Shown here: piece after piece, positions 1 through 10,257 of the stretch
How positions within the stretch are numbered: position 1 is the first letter of the stretch
Layout: every line of letters starts with the position of its first letter
Made by a program: the position numbers and the translations under genes
NCBI GenBank assembly: GCA_903897605.1
Contig: CAIUCH010000050.1
Location: forward strand, 1-64,000
Reading direction: 5' to 3'
DNA: 64,000 nt
Source: an uncultured Alphaproteobacteria bacterium
Lineage (GTDB): Bacteria > Pseudomonadota > Alphaproteobacteria > Micropepsales > Micropepsaceae
The notes under the pieces: generated by a model
The model's database searches: none
Told to the model about the DNA's origin: nothing
The model's input: the letters and a program-made list of their open reading frames with translations, nothing else

Positions 1-2
1 CA

Positions 3-104
3 CACTCATCGCTGGGATATCGGCCACCAGCGCCAGAAGCAATCTGCTGGCCGCCCGATCCGCCGGTCAGCAACAAGGTGGCGCAAACGCCGCCACTGAA
101 CTAA
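3..104 (+). mobile_element. C-terminal tail of IS3-type (OrfB/integrase core) transposase, truncated by window edge
   Basis: Frame 3 reads HSSLGYRPPAPEAICWPPDPPVSNKVAQTPPLN*; 'PHSSLGYRPPAPE' is the hallmark C-terminus of IS3-family transposases. Confidence 0.75.
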
Positions 105-138
105 CATCGCAACTGGACCACTCAGTGGGGGCCGGTCA
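99..138. repeat. Putative IS terminal sequence, related to 36360-36393
   Basis: aactaacatcg-N8-ccactca[g/c]tgggggc occurs at 99-132 (immediately after the transposase stop) and again at 36360-36393 with identical N8 spacing. Confidence 0.6.
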
Positions 139-806
139 ATTTGCGCACACCGCTCGCATCGGTGCTGGGTGCTGCCACAAGTCTCATTTCCAATCGGAAT
201 CTGTACAGTCCTCATCAAACCGACGAGTTATTGGCCACGATCCGGGAAGAAGCCGAACGCCTCGACCGGTTTGTCGGAAATCTGCTGGATATGTCACGCC
301 TTGAAGCCGGCGTTGTGGGCGCCAAGCCCGAGACGACGGATGTTGGCGAACTCGTCCAAATCTCACTAAAACGGCTGGCGCGGCGGCTTTCCAAGCACAA
401 GATCATTATTGATTTGCCGTCAAATCTTCCCTTGGTATCCACTGATCCATTGCTCATGGAGCAGGCATTGGTAAATCTTCTCGACAATGCAGCAAAATAT
501 TCTCCAGTGGATTCACAAATTCGCATCGCCGCCCATCCGTTCGCGCAGATTGTTTTGGTAACCGTTGAAGACGAAGGTCTTGGTATTGCACCGGATGAGA
601 TGTCTCACATATTCGATAAGTTTTACCGCGCCAAAGCGGCGGATCAACGGATCGCCGGTACAGGGCTCGGTTTGGCGGTTGCGCGTGGCTTTGTCGAAGC
701 CTTTGGCGGCAAGCTTGATGCCTCGAACAGAACGGACAGAAGTGGGGCAATTCTGACCATTGCGCTTCCCATTGCCGCGGAAGGGACCGTCCCCCTTGGC
801 ACATAG
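139..806 (+). pseudogene. kdpD: KdpD sensor kinase C-terminal fragment, 5' end replaced by IS
   Basis: LRTPLASVLGAATSLISN...DNAAKYSP...GTGLGLAVARGFVEAFGGKL; KdpD-like HisKA/HATPase_c; begins directly after the IS end so the phospho-acceptor 'SHD' and all upstream domains are missing. Confidence 0.75.
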
Positions 807-1488
807 TCTGGCCAAAATACTAATTGTCGATGACGAGCCGTAGATTTTGCGTTTTCTGCGCGCCAGTCTTCCGCCGCACGGATACAAATGCATTGAAGCT
901 GTGACTGGGGCTGCGGCGTTGAAGGCCTTTGCAGAGCAGAAGCCGGACGCTGTTATATTGGATCTCGGATTGCCAGATCAGGACGGCTTTGCGGTGATAG
1001 AGCAAATTCGCAAAGCAGGCTTGACGCCCATCATCATATTGTCTGCCCGCAGCGACGTTGAAGGAAAGGTGAGAGCTCTCGAACTTGGCGCCGACGATTA
1101 TGTCACCAAGCCTTTCGATATGACGGAATTGTTGGCGCGGCTCAAGGCGGCATTGCGGCACGGGTTGCAGGTGGCAGGTGAGACCCCCGTATTTCGTAGC
1201 GGCTCACTGAGTGTCGATTTGGTCCACCGCCGAGTGCATCTGGGCGAGAACGAAATTCATCTATCTCCAAAAGAATACAATTTGCTCAAATATCTTGTAA
1301 GTCACGCTGGCAAGGTCGTAACGCACCAGCAGTTGTTACGCGATGTGTGGGGCCCCGCGCATGTCGAGGACGTGCAATATTTGCGTGTGCTAATGCGAAC
1401 GCTTCGACAAAAGCTTGAGCCCGACGCCAGTACTCCGCGATTATTGATCACCGAAGCTGGGGTCGGTTACCGCTTGTTGGCGCAATAA
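796..1488 (+). pseudogene. kdpE: KdpE-like OmpR-family response regulator with in-frame TAG
   Basis: Frame from TTG 796: LAHSLAKILIVDDEP*ILRFLRASLPPHGYKCIEA...; TAG at 841-843; remainder is receiver + winged-helix domain (DLGLPDQDGF, KPFDMTELLAR, VGYRLLAQ). Confidence 0.75.
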
Positions 1489-1823
1489 TATCGTGCCGAT
1501 GCCAACCGTACTGCTTATCTGGGCTTAACTGACCTTTGGCCTCGGTTTCTTCCAGTTCCTTTATCGCTCTGGCGATACGAACCCAAGCGTTGTAGCCCTC
1601 GGTGTCACTGGTCTTCAGCAACGGCCGTCCTTTTGCCCCGCCTCTTAGCTGGCATCGCCATCGAGCGGCTCGACATACTGGATACTCACCACTAACCTAC
1701 CATGCGGTCCTGGCAAGGTTGGCCAAATAGAAGCTGGGTTCTTGGCTGCCATCTGCAGTGGGGCAATCTTTTTTGTGCATCTGGGGCGCGTGGGATTTTT
1801 CGTCCCGTTGATTGAGGAGAGCA

Positions 1824-2732
1824 ATGATGCGTAAATTTGCGAACATGGCGTTTGTGCCTTTTTTGTTGCTGGCGAGCGCCGGTGGAGGCAAAGCCGACGA
1901 CGCCGGCGACCGGCAGACGTTCCATGACTTTCTGGCCCAGGCAAAAAACCTCCCCGGCACCGACAAGGAAAAGAGTTCGGCCTTCTACAAAACCAGTGAG
2001 GTTTATTGGCACGCGCACTGGCTGGATTATTCGACCCATCCGGAAAATTACACGGATGTGATGGCGTTGTATCGGGAAGGCCAGGCCGCCTATCAGCGCC
2101 CCTATGTGTCACCCGACCCGGAGCGGTACAGGAAAGACATCGAGCTTTTCAAGGAATTTGACGCCAAAAACGCGCTTCCGAAAAATCCGGCCCTGTTTGT
2201 CGGCAGTTCGACCATCATGAAGTGGAAGACCGCGGAAGCCTTTCCTGGCTTCAGCGTGATCAACCGGGGATTTGGCGGCAGCGTCATCGGGGATGTGCAG
2301 TATTTCTACAAGGACGTGATCGGGAAATATCATCCCTCCGCCGTGCTGTTCTATTGCGACAATGACGTCGTGGGCGGCCAAAGCGGTGATGAGGCGTTCG
2401 AAAAAGCCATGAAAGTCTATCACCAGGTTCGTGCCGACTTTCCCAAGGTGCCGTTTGTTTTCCTCAGTATGAAACATGCGCCCAACTCCGCCTTCGCGAA
2501 TCCGGCGGAGCCTTCCGCCATTGACCGGTTCAATGACCTTGCCAAAGCAGAAACCAAAAAGGATTCCGGCTTCAAGTATTTCGATATGGATGCGCCGGTC
2601 CTCAATGCCAATGGCAAAGTGCAGCCTGATCTGTTCTTGGATGGAGAGCATTTCAATGACAAAGGCTACGCCTTAATAAACCCGATGGTGCAGAAGCTTC
2701 TGATTTCGTTGCACGTGCCACATTCGAACTGA
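1824..2732 (+). CDS. Exported SGNH/GDSL-type hydrolase
   Basis: Signal peptide; VGSSTIMKW block, CDNDVVGG, DGEHFNDKGY catalytic block. Confidence 0.7.
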   Translation: MMRKFANMAFVPFLLLASAGGGKADDAGDRQTFHDFLAQAKNLPGTDKEKSSAFYKTSEVYWHAHWLDYSTHPENYTDVMALYREGQAAYQRPYVSPDPERYRKDIELFKEFDAKNALPKNPALFVGSSTIMKWKTAEAFPGFSVINRGFGGSVIGDVQYFYKDVIGKYHPSAVLFYCDNDVVGGQSGDEAFEKAMKVYHQVRADFPKVPFVFLSMKHAPNSAFANPAEPSAIDRFNDLAKAETKKDSGFKYFDMDAPVLNANGKVQPDLFLDGEHFNDKGYALINPMVQKLLISLHVPHSN

Positions 2733-2923
2733 ACCTCGTACGGTCGCGTGGTGTTGACCGGCTAGGTGCCGTGCGCGCCGTCCAGGCGGGACAACCGATC
2801 TGTAAACCTGGGGCAACCGAAGTTTCATCGGCCGCATTTCAGCCTGCGGACACGCCGGTGAACCTCGTTCCCTCAAGTCGCCAATTCTGTCCCAACGGCG
2901 CTGACGGCGGATAGCCCCAGGGT

Positions 2924-4258
2924 CTATCGGGAAGGGGCGCCCAGCAACTCGACCTCCTGTAACGTCCACCAATAGCCGCTGCCGGGCGGGTCGGACTTAT
3001 AACTGGTACCCAGATAGCCATTGGTGAAGTTTGCGGAGTATGAGAGCCACGCCCGTCTGCCGTCGGCACTGATGAATTTGGATGGGAAGTTGGCGAAGTA
3101 TCCCTGCTCGCCGAAGTCCTTCATGTAAGTGACGAGTTTGAACGGACCAGTGATTTGGCTGCTTTCAAGGATATAGGTATTGAATTTGGCGATCGTCGTT
3201 CCGCCGTCGGTTACGACCATCAGATACTTCTTCAGCGGCGCGTCGTAAGTCATGGTCACGCTGCCCATTTTGTTGTTCCATGTGAGCAGCGGCTTTATCC
3301 TGGCAAAGTCATGAGACCAAACTGGTGATCCTTTGCGGTCGTTGCCGGCATAGAACTCGTATGCGGATGGAGTGTCCATGTTGCGGATCGACGGCTTGAC
3401 GCGGGCCAGGTAGATCTCGTCGCCGGTAATCCAACTCAGGTTTGCCTCTCTGGGCGCTGGGTTTTCACCGGAAGCTCCCTGCGACACCAGATAGGCTTTG
3501 CCGTCGGGCGAGTTTTCCATGTCGCGGCCAAAATCGACGACATGCGGAACGCCCATCTTCACTCTTCCGGCAAAGTGGTCCGGCTCCGGGAAAAGGGGTT
3601 GCGCGGGCGTGTGTTTGGTGTCGTGCCAGGTGCGGCCATAGTCGGTTGAATAGCGGAAGCCGACAAAGGGGCCCAGCACATCCCAGTTGAGGTGTTTCCC
3701 CGGCGTTTCATACAGGCTGTAGGTCCCGTAGTACCAGACCCCGCGGTAGACCAGGCTTCCTGCAGGGTAGCGGCCTCCATAGGGCGCCGGGTCCCCGGGA
3801 TAGGTGCTGACATCGGTGATTGTCAGTTGTTGAGGGTCATCGCCCAGGATGGTGGCGTAGCCGGTTGTGGCTTTCGATCCGGCTGAGGAAGCTTCCACGC
3901 CGCTGACTTTTCCGTCTGTCCAGGGCGAATAAAGTTTGCCGTTGGCGGCCCATGAAGGATACCAGGTGTCAGCTCCGCCGTATTGTGCATGGCGGCCGGT
4001 AAAAGCCAGTCCTGTAATCTCGCTTGATGGCGGGAAGGAATTATCAGGGGGCGGATCAGACGGCCAGACACGGTAGCCGGAATCGCCGGGCGAATTCTGG
4101 GACAGGCTGGGGTGCGCGGCCAACACCAAAAAGCAGAAGGTCAGCAGAGGTCTCAAGGCGGCAGAGGATCCGAATGTCCAGAACCTAATTCCAAAAGGCA
4201 CCCCGCATCCTGGAGCGGGCGTACGCAACAGCGTCTGTTTTATGTTCAGCATGGTCAT
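2924..4258 (-). CDS. Exported beta-propeller-like (DUF4185/glycosidase-like) protein
   Basis: Signal-peptide-like N-terminus after MTMLNIKQ; YSTDYGRTWHDTKH, WNNKMGSVTMTYDAPLKKYLMVVTDGG typical of sialidase/GH43-like propeller proteins. Confidence 0.5.
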   Translation of the reverse strand: MTMLNIKQTLLRTPAPGCGVPFGIRFWTFGSSAALRPLLTFCFLVLAAHPSLSQNSPGDSGYRVWPSDPPPDNSFPPSSEITGLAFTGRHAQYGGADTWYPSWAANGKLYSPWTDGKVSGVEASSAGSKATTGYATILGDDPQQLTITDVSTYPGDPAPYGGRYPAGSLVYRGVWYYGTYSLYETPGKHLNWDVLGPFVGFRYSTDYGRTWHDTKHTPAQPLFPEPDHFAGRVKMGVPHVVDFGRDMENSPDGKAYLVSQGASGENPAPREANLSWITGDEIYLARVKPSIRNMDTPSAYEFYAGNDRKGSPVWSHDFARIKPLLTWNNKMGSVTMTYDAPLKKYLMVVTDGGTTIAKFNTYILESSQITGPFKLVTYMKDFGEQGYFANFPSKFISADGRRAWLSYSANFTNGYLGTSYKSDPPGSGYWWTLQEVELLGAPSR

Positions 4259-4370
4259 GGGATTTTCCTCTTTCCGCGATGCGGATGCCGTCATCAAGCT
4301 TGCGTCAACCTCGCGTCAATTCGAATTTGGCTGCGCGCCAATCAGTCCACGTCCCAATCCGCCGCACCAG

Positions 4371-5849
4371 CTATGCCGTTGTCAGGACCAGTACGCTCGC
4401 AATCGGATCCGGCGCCTGCCGCGGCAATTCGACGTCCAGGCCGTCGCCCCGCTTCGTCACCTTCAGTCGAGACCGCGCTTTGTCAGCCAATAAATACGCG
4501 CCCGTTACATCGCGGGATACCTTGGCCACATGAAATATGGTGGCCGGCCATTCGAACAAATGAACGTAGATCTTGTCGTGTCCGGTTGTCGATCGCCACT
4601 TCCAACTCGGCACAAATTTCGGATTGCCATTGTCGTCCTTTTCGGTGGTCGAGAACGCGCCTGCCTCGGTGCCGAACAGTGTCGGCTGCGTCGCATAAAT
4701 CGACTCGCCGTTCACCGCCAGCCATTTACCCATTTCCCGTAACCGCTCTATCTCCGGGGCGGGTACCTCGCCTGTTGGCATCGGCCCGATGTTCAGCAGA
4801 TAATTTCCTCCCTTGCTCGCGATATCGATTAAATTTCGCAGCAATATTTCCGCGCTCTTGAAGTTCGTATCATCCCGCTTGTATCCCCAGGTGTCGTTCA
4901 TTGTCATGCAGGATTCCCAATCGCGCCCCGGAAAACCCTGTGCGGGGACGTACTGCTCGGGCGTCTCCGTGTCTCCCATGTAACTTCCGCCCAGGCGGTT
5001 ATTCCAGATGAGCTTCGGATGCTCATTCAAGATCGCAACGATTTCACCCGCCAACGCCGGCGTCATGTCCTTGGTCGGTGTATCGAACCAAACGATTGCA
5101 GGATAATCGCCATAGTTCGTGAGCAGCTCCCGAAGCTGCGGAATCGCCTTTCTATGGAGATAATCCGAATAGCTGCCGTCTTGGGCCCGATCCCAGTGAT
5201 AGGTTGGCGGCATATGCTCTCTGCTTTTGAGAGCGCCGCCATATGGAAGGGCCGCTCCGCCCGGTGCCGTCCAGTCCTGGTCTTGCGAATAATAGAAGCC
5301 GAGTTTTATGCCCTGTTTCTGGCATTCTGCCGCCAATTCCCTCAGCGGGTCACGCTTGAACGGCGTCGCTTGCACAATGTTGAAGGGGTCGGCCTTCGAA
5401 TCAAACAGAGCAAACCCATCGTGATGCTTGGATGTGATCACGATGTATTTCATCCCTGCCGACTTTGCCAAGCCCACGATCTTCGCAGCGCTGAATTGCG
5501 TCGGATTGAATTTCGGCGCCAACGCCTTGTATTCCGCCACCGGAATCGAAGCGGTATTCATGATCCACTCGCCGATACCTGGCACTTTTTCACCATCCCA
5601 GCGCCCCGCCGGAATTGCGTAAAGTCCCCAATGGATGAACATGCCGAAACGCGCCTCCCGGAACCATGCCATCCGTTCACGCTTTTGGGCAGGCGTCTCG
5701 GTGTCTTGGATGGAACGCACCGGGTGCGTAGCGCTTGCCTGATAATGTTCGTCTTGCATCTGTGCCCAGGCCCGAATCGGGTCACTGATCACAGCCCCCG
5801 ATGCAGCTAGAACGCAGGCTTGAACCGCTCCCCGCCTAGATATCTTCAT
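4371..5849 (-). CDS. GH29 alpha-L-fucosidase with Tat-like leader
   Basis: MKISRRGAVQ leader; WFREARFGMFIHWGLYAIPAGRWDG, SKHHDGFALFDSKADPFN, YYSQDQDWT, PAIVWFD motifs of GH29. Confidence 0.9.
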   Translation of the reverse strand: MKISRRGAVQACVLAASGAVISDPIRAWAQMQDEHYQASATHPVRSIQDTETPAQKRERMAWFREARFGMFIHWGLYAIPAGRWDGEKVPGIGEWIMNTASIPVAEYKALAPKFNPTQFSAAKIVGLAKSAGMKYIVITSKHHDGFALFDSKADPFNIVQATPFKRDPLRELAAECQKQGIKLGFYYSQDQDWTAPGGAALPYGGALKSREHMPPTYHWDRAQDGSYSDYLHRKAIPQLRELLTNYGDYPAIVWFDTPTKDMTPALAGEIVAILNEHPKLIWNNRLGGSYMGDTETPEQYVPAQGFPGRDWESCMTMNDTWGYKRDDTNFKSAEILLRNLIDIASKGGNYLLNIGPMPTGEVPAPEIERLREMGKWLAVNGESIYATQPTLFGTEAGAFSTTEKDDNGNPKFVPSWKWRSTTGHDKIYVHLFEWPATIFHVAKVSRDVTGAYLLADKARSRLKVTKRGDGLDVELPRQAPDPIASVLVLTTA

Positions 5850-5924
5850 GCGCGCGCTCCCTTTTGGAAGTTTCTTGGAAAATAAATGACCAACGGTGCA
5901 TAGTAACTCTCCCTGGGCTAACGG

Positions 5925-6135
5925 ATATTTTGTACCGGCGGGATAGAGAGTTTATTGCATCGGCGCCCTTTGATCTAGGGATAGTGGGAGCGAGCTGGAC
6001 GTTTGCGGAGCGGGTGGTCTGTAGCCCAGTGATGAGTGCGGCCTGATCGTGTTGTAGTGCTAGCGCCATTGCTCGATGACGATTTTTGCTTCCTTGAGGC
6101 TATAGAAGATTTCGCCGTTAAGTCCCTCGTTGCGC
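5925..6135 (-). pseudogene. Degenerate IS3-family transposase C-terminal remnant
   Basis: Reverse strand reads RNEGLNGEIFYSLKEAKIVIEQWR*HYNTIRPHSSLGYRPPAPQTSSSLPLSLDQRAPMQ*: canonical IS3 OrfB tail with internal stop. Confidence 0.85.
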
Positions 6136-6204
6136 ATGTTTCTTGTCTCGGAGGCCTCGGACATGATTACCGGTCAGAATATCAATGTCGACGGCGGCGG
6201 GTGA
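6136..6204 (+). pseudogene. C-terminal stub of a short-chain dehydrogenase/reductase
   Basis: MFLVSEASDMITGQNINVDGGG* matches the canonical SDR C-terminus; upstream gene body absent, replaced by the IS remnant. Confidence 0.75.
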
Positions 6205-6210
6205 CGGGCG

Positions 6211-7143
6211 ATGCCGCGGCGGGAGATCCTGACGATATCCGACGGCATCGCCGAGGCCGCAATCGTCCCGGAACTTGGCGCGGCGCTGGCTTGGTACGAT
6301 TTGATGATCGCAGGCAGGCGCGAGCCTGTCTTCCGCGCGTGCCGCAATCCTTCCCAAGCGCATCCGTTCGATCTCGCGCTAAATCTTCTGGTGCCTTGGT
6401 CCAATCGGATTTCGGACGGCGGATTTGCGTTCGAAGGGGAGTTCCGCCGACTGGAGCCCAACCTGCCTGGAGAAGCCTTTCCGATACACGGTAATGGATT
6501 TTCAAGTGCGTGGACGGTCGTGGCCGCGCAACCCTCAAGCGCCGTACTTACGCTGGCGTCCCCCGGCCCCGGCCCTTTTCGCTATGAATCCAGGGTGACG
6601 TACGCGCTTGAAGGCGGGGCGCTCACGGTGCGATTGTCGGCGAGAAACACGGGCCGCAAAGCCCTGCCTTATGGTCTCGGCCTCCATCCCTGGCTGCCGA
6701 GAACGACGCAGACGCAGCTTCAGGCGAAGTCGGAGCGCGTCGTGCTTGAAGATAGTGGGCACTTGCCGGCGGGCGAAGTCGACATCCGTTCCCGGCAGAA
6801 CTGGAATTTCGAGACGCCGCGACGACTGCCAAACACCTGGATCAACAATGCGTTTCTCGGATGGGACGGACATGGCGCCATCCTTTGGCCGGATCGCGCC
6901 CTCTCTCTCGAAATCTCAACGGCCCCGGTCCTTTCAACCTACATCGTGTATTCGCCTGGCTCCGACGCGCACTTTTTTTGTTTCGAGCCGGTAACGCACC
7001 AAGTCGATGCTCACAATCTACCGGGTGGAATGGAAGCAAACGGCCTCGTCGTGCTTAAACCTGGACAGGAATGCGCGATGTCGTGTCGTTTTGCGCCAAG
7101 GTCATACGCCTTTGGCGCAGACGAGGCGCACCGAACGGCATGA
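6211..7143 (+). CDS. Aldose 1-epimerase family protein
   Basis: VPWSNRISDGGFAFEGEFRRLEPN, FPIHGNGFSSAWTV, LGLHPWLPRT pattern of GalM-like mutarotases. Confidence 0.8.
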   Translation: MPRREILTISDGIAEAAIVPELGAALAWYDLMIAGRREPVFRACRNPSQAHPFDLALNLLVPWSNRISDGGFAFEGEFRRLEPNLPGEAFPIHGNGFSSAWTVVAAQPSSAVLTLASPGPGPFRYESRVTYALEGGALTVRLSARNTGRKALPYGLGLHPWLPRTTQTQLQAKSERVVLEDSGHLPAGEVDIRSRQNWNFETPRRLPNTWINNAFLGWDGHGAILWPDRALSLEISTAPVLSTYIVYSPGSDAHFFCFEPVTHQVDAHNLPGGMEANGLVVLKPGQECAMSCRFAPRSYAFGADEAHRTA

Positions 7144-7313
7144 ATCGCGGATGGCCTTGAGGCCTTGATAAACGGGGCCGAGGTAGAAATCCTCCCCAGC
7201 CGCAATGGTTGGAAATTGCGGATTGACGCGGTTTCCAGCGTCGGCTTCTGCTGGCACTCCGCAAATTTGAGAGTTAGGCTCGTTCCACAAATGAGACCCA
7301 AGGGGAAACTCCG

Positions 7314-9068
7314 ATGCGCCGAATTCTGACCACGCTGACCGGCCTTTCCTTCCTGTTGACCCCGAGCCTGACCCTGGCGCAACCGGCGCCCCAATCGCAG
7401 CTGTCCGAGCTCAATGGCGCGGAGGTTATCGGGAAATATCCCCCGCCCGTTGAAGCCGAACACAGTATGGCAGTCAGCTCCCAAATCGACGCCACCAAGG
7501 CGGGTGCCGATATTTTGGCGGCAGGTGGCAACGCCATCGATGCTGCGGTGGCGATCGGCTATGCGCTGGCGGTGACCCATCCCTGTTGCGGCAATGTCGG
7601 CGGCGGCGGTTTCGCCACCATCCATCTGGCGAACGGCCACGACACCTTCATCAACTTCCGCGAAAAGGCGCCGGAAGCTGCAACCGCCACCATGTACCAG
7701 GATGCTAAGGGCAACGTGATCCCCGGCCTTTCGCTGTTCGGCTACAAGGCGGTGGGCGTGCCCGGCAGCGTCATGGGCTTTGAAAGGATGTTGAAAGAAT
7801 ATGGCAAGTTGAACCGCGCCCAGGTGATGGCCGCTGCCATCAAGCTAGCGGATCAGGGCTATGTCCTGCAGGAGGGCGATGTGCGCATCCTGGCCGAAGG
7901 CAATGCCGATTTCGACAAGCAGGCCAATGTCGCGCCAGTGTTTCTCAATCATGGCAAGCCGTGGAAAGCTGGCGAGCGGCTGGTGCAAAGAGATCTTGCC
8001 GCCACCTTAAAGGAAATTTCCGCAAAAGGACCCGATGTTTTCTACAAGGGCGACATCGCGAGCCGGGTGGTGGCCGCGTCCAAGGCCAATGGCGGCCTTT
8101 TGACAATGAAGGATTTCGCCGATTACAACGTGACGGAAGGCGACCCGCTGCGCTGTTCCTATCGCGGCTATCAGATCATCTCTTCGCCGCCGCCATCCTC
8201 GGGCGGCGCCTCGATGTGCGAGATCATGAACATTTTGTCGGGCTATCCGATGGGCAAGATGCCGGCCCATTCCGCCAAAAGCATTCATCTGATGGTGGAA
8301 GCGATGCGGCACGCCTTTGTCGACCGAAACTTCTCGCTGGGCGATCCCGCCTTTGTGAAAAATCCACTCGACAAACTGTTGTCGACCAAGCACGCCACCG
8401 ACACCCGTTCCAAGATCGATCCGGTTAAGGCGACGCCATCGACTGAAGTAAAGATCGGTGTGGCGCCGCATGAAAATCAGCAGACCACGCATTATTCCGT
8501 GATCGATAAGGACGGAAACGCCGTTGCGGTGACCTACACGATCAATGGTGGATTTGGCGCACGGGTGATCGCGGGCAATACCGGCTTCTTTCTCAACAAT
8601 GAGATGGACGATTTCACCTCCAAGGTGGGCGCGCCCAACATGGACGATTTGGTTCAGGGCGACAACAATTCAGTCCAGCCGGGCAAGCGTCCACTTTCTT
8701 CGATGAGCCCCACCATCATCACAAGAAACGGAAAAATCTTCATGGTGACGGGCAGTCCCGGTGGCTCGCGGATCATCACCATCACTCTGGAATCCATACT
8801 CAACGTGATCGACCATCACATGGACATCCAGTCCGCGATCGACACGCCGCGCATTCATCACCAATGGATGCCCGACACCGTTTATCTCGAGGCCAATGCG
8901 ATAACGCCGCAGGTGCGCAAGGAACTGGAAGCCGACGGCTATCATTTCACCGACAGCCGCCCCTGGGGTGCCGACGAGGGCATCATCATCGGCGCCAAGA
9001 ACGGCAAGCGCGTTCTCTATGGCGCCAATGACGGCCGCAGTCCCGCGGGCGCCGCCATCGGTAACTAG
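7314..9068 (+). CDS. ggt: Gamma-glutamyltransferase, exported
   Basis: Signal peptide; GGNAIDAAVAIGYALAVTHP, GNVGGGGF, autocleavage region QQTTHYSVIDKDGNAVAVTYTIN, RPLSSMSPTI, GSPGGSRI. Confidence 0.93.
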   Translation: MRRILTTLTGLSFLLTPSLTLAQPAPQSQLSELNGAEVIGKYPPPVEAEHSMAVSSQIDATKAGADILAAGGNAIDAAVAIGYALAVTHPCCGNVGGGGFATIHLANGHDTFINFREKAPEAATATMYQDAKGNVIPGLSLFGYKAVGVPGSVMGFERMLKEYGKLNRAQVMAAAIKLADQGYVLQEGDVRILAEGNADFDKQANVAPVFLNHGKPWKAGERLVQRDLAATLKEISAKGPDVFYKGDIASRVVAASKANGGLLTMKDFADYNVTEGDPLRCSYRGYQIISSPPPSSGGASMCEIMNILSGYPMGKMPAHSAKSIHLMVEAMRHAFVDRNFSLGDPAFVKNPLDKLLSTKHATDTRSKIDPVKATPSTEVKIGVAPHENQQTTHYSVIDKDGNAVAVTYTINGGFGARVIAGNTGFFLNNEMDDFTSKVGAPNMDDLVQGDNNSVQPGKRPLSSMSPTIITRNGKIFMVTGSPGGSRIITITLESILNVIDHHMDIQSAIDTPRIHHQWMPDTVYLEANAITPQVRKELEADGYHFTDSRPWGADEGIIIGAKNGKRVLYGANDGRSPAGAAIGN

Positions 9069-9193
9069 GCTCCGACCTTCGCGCCATTCTGTCGTTGTGT
9101 AATGCAGGGGGCGCGTGCTCGAGTCACGCAGGCGGCACCAATTTCCAAAACCGGTTCCGCCGCGGTTTGTATTCTGGGTTTGCAGGCTTAGAT

Positions 9194-10159
9194 TCAGTCC
9201 GCCCAATCCGCCACCGGCCGGTCCCAGCGATGCTTGCGAAGCTCTGCCATCAGGCCGGGCTCGATCGGTCGGTCACTGGCAGCGAGATTTGCCTTGACGT
9301 GTGCGAGTGATCGCATGCCGACAATGACGGTCGAGATCGCCGGATTCTGGAGGACAAATCGCAGCGCCAAGTCCGGCATGGAGGCGTTCGGCGGTAGAGC
9401 CTGCCTAAGCTTCTCGACTCGCTGGATAGTCGGGGGCAGATTTTCGGGCCCGAAGTATTTCGCGCGCCAATCGTCGGACGCGAATCGTGTCTCCAGCGTC
9501 AGGTTCCCACCGAGACTGCCCTCGTCGAGAGGCACACGGGCAATGACGCCGATATTTCGTTCGGCGCAAATCGGCAGAAGCTCGTCCTCGGGGGATTGGT
9601 CGAAAATGTTGTAGATGACTTGCACCGCATCAACCAGGCCGGTCTTGATCGCCTTCAGACCATTGGCGGGCTGCCATCGGTTGAGGCTGAGACCAAAAGC
9701 AACGCACAGCTTGCGCTTCTTGAGTTCCAAAACAATCTTTTCGAACCCAGGATCGGTCGTCCAAGTGTCATCCCACACATGCAATTGCATGAGAGCCAAC
9801 GTATCGACGCCGGCCTTAAGGCAGGAATCCTCGGCCGACTTGATCACATAATCGATCGGGTAGACGTCGGAAAATTTATCGGCGGACGAGCCGGGCCATT
9901 TCCAATTCTTCGGCGGCACCTTGCTGGCCAGAACAGGGGGGTGATCGCCGCCGCCTGCGATGTGACGGAGCAGTGCGTCGCTACGTCCCCGGCCATAAGC
10001 CCATGCGGAATCGTAGAAATTACAGCCGCCAGCCTGGGACGCCTTCAGCGCCGCGATCGAGGCGGTTTCGGCAGACCCCGACCAGTCGCCCATGCCCCAC
10101 AGGCCATGACCAATCTCACTAACAGAAAATCCGGTGCGTCCGAGGGTCCGAAATCGCAT
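9194..10159 (-). CDS. Aldo/keto reductase family protein
   Basis: MRFRTLGRTGFSVSEIGHGLWGMGDWSG; FYDSAWAYGRGRSD; TVIVGMRS. Confidence 0.85.
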   Translation of the reverse strand: MRFRTLGRTGFSVSEIGHGLWGMGDWSGSAETASIAALKASQAGGCNFYDSAWAYGRGRSDALLRHIAGGGDHPPVLASKVPPKNWKWPGSSADKFSDVYPIDYVIKSAEDSCLKAGVDTLALMQLHVWDDTWTTDPGFEKIVLELKKRKLCVAFGLSLNRWQPANGLKAIKTGLVDAVQVIYNIFDQSPEDELLPICAERNIGVIARVPLDEGSLGGNLTLETRFASDDWRAKYFGPENLPPTIQRVEKLRQALPPNASMPDLALRFVLQNPAISTVIVGMRSLAHVKANLAASDRPIEPGLMAELRKHRWDRPVADWAD

Positions 10160-10257
10160 GTCGCCACTGTCTCCGCCAGATTTGTTGTGTGATAGCATAT
10201 TTAGAATTTGAAAGTGTCTGATTGAGGGGAAGCATCATGGACAGGCGGGACCTTATA

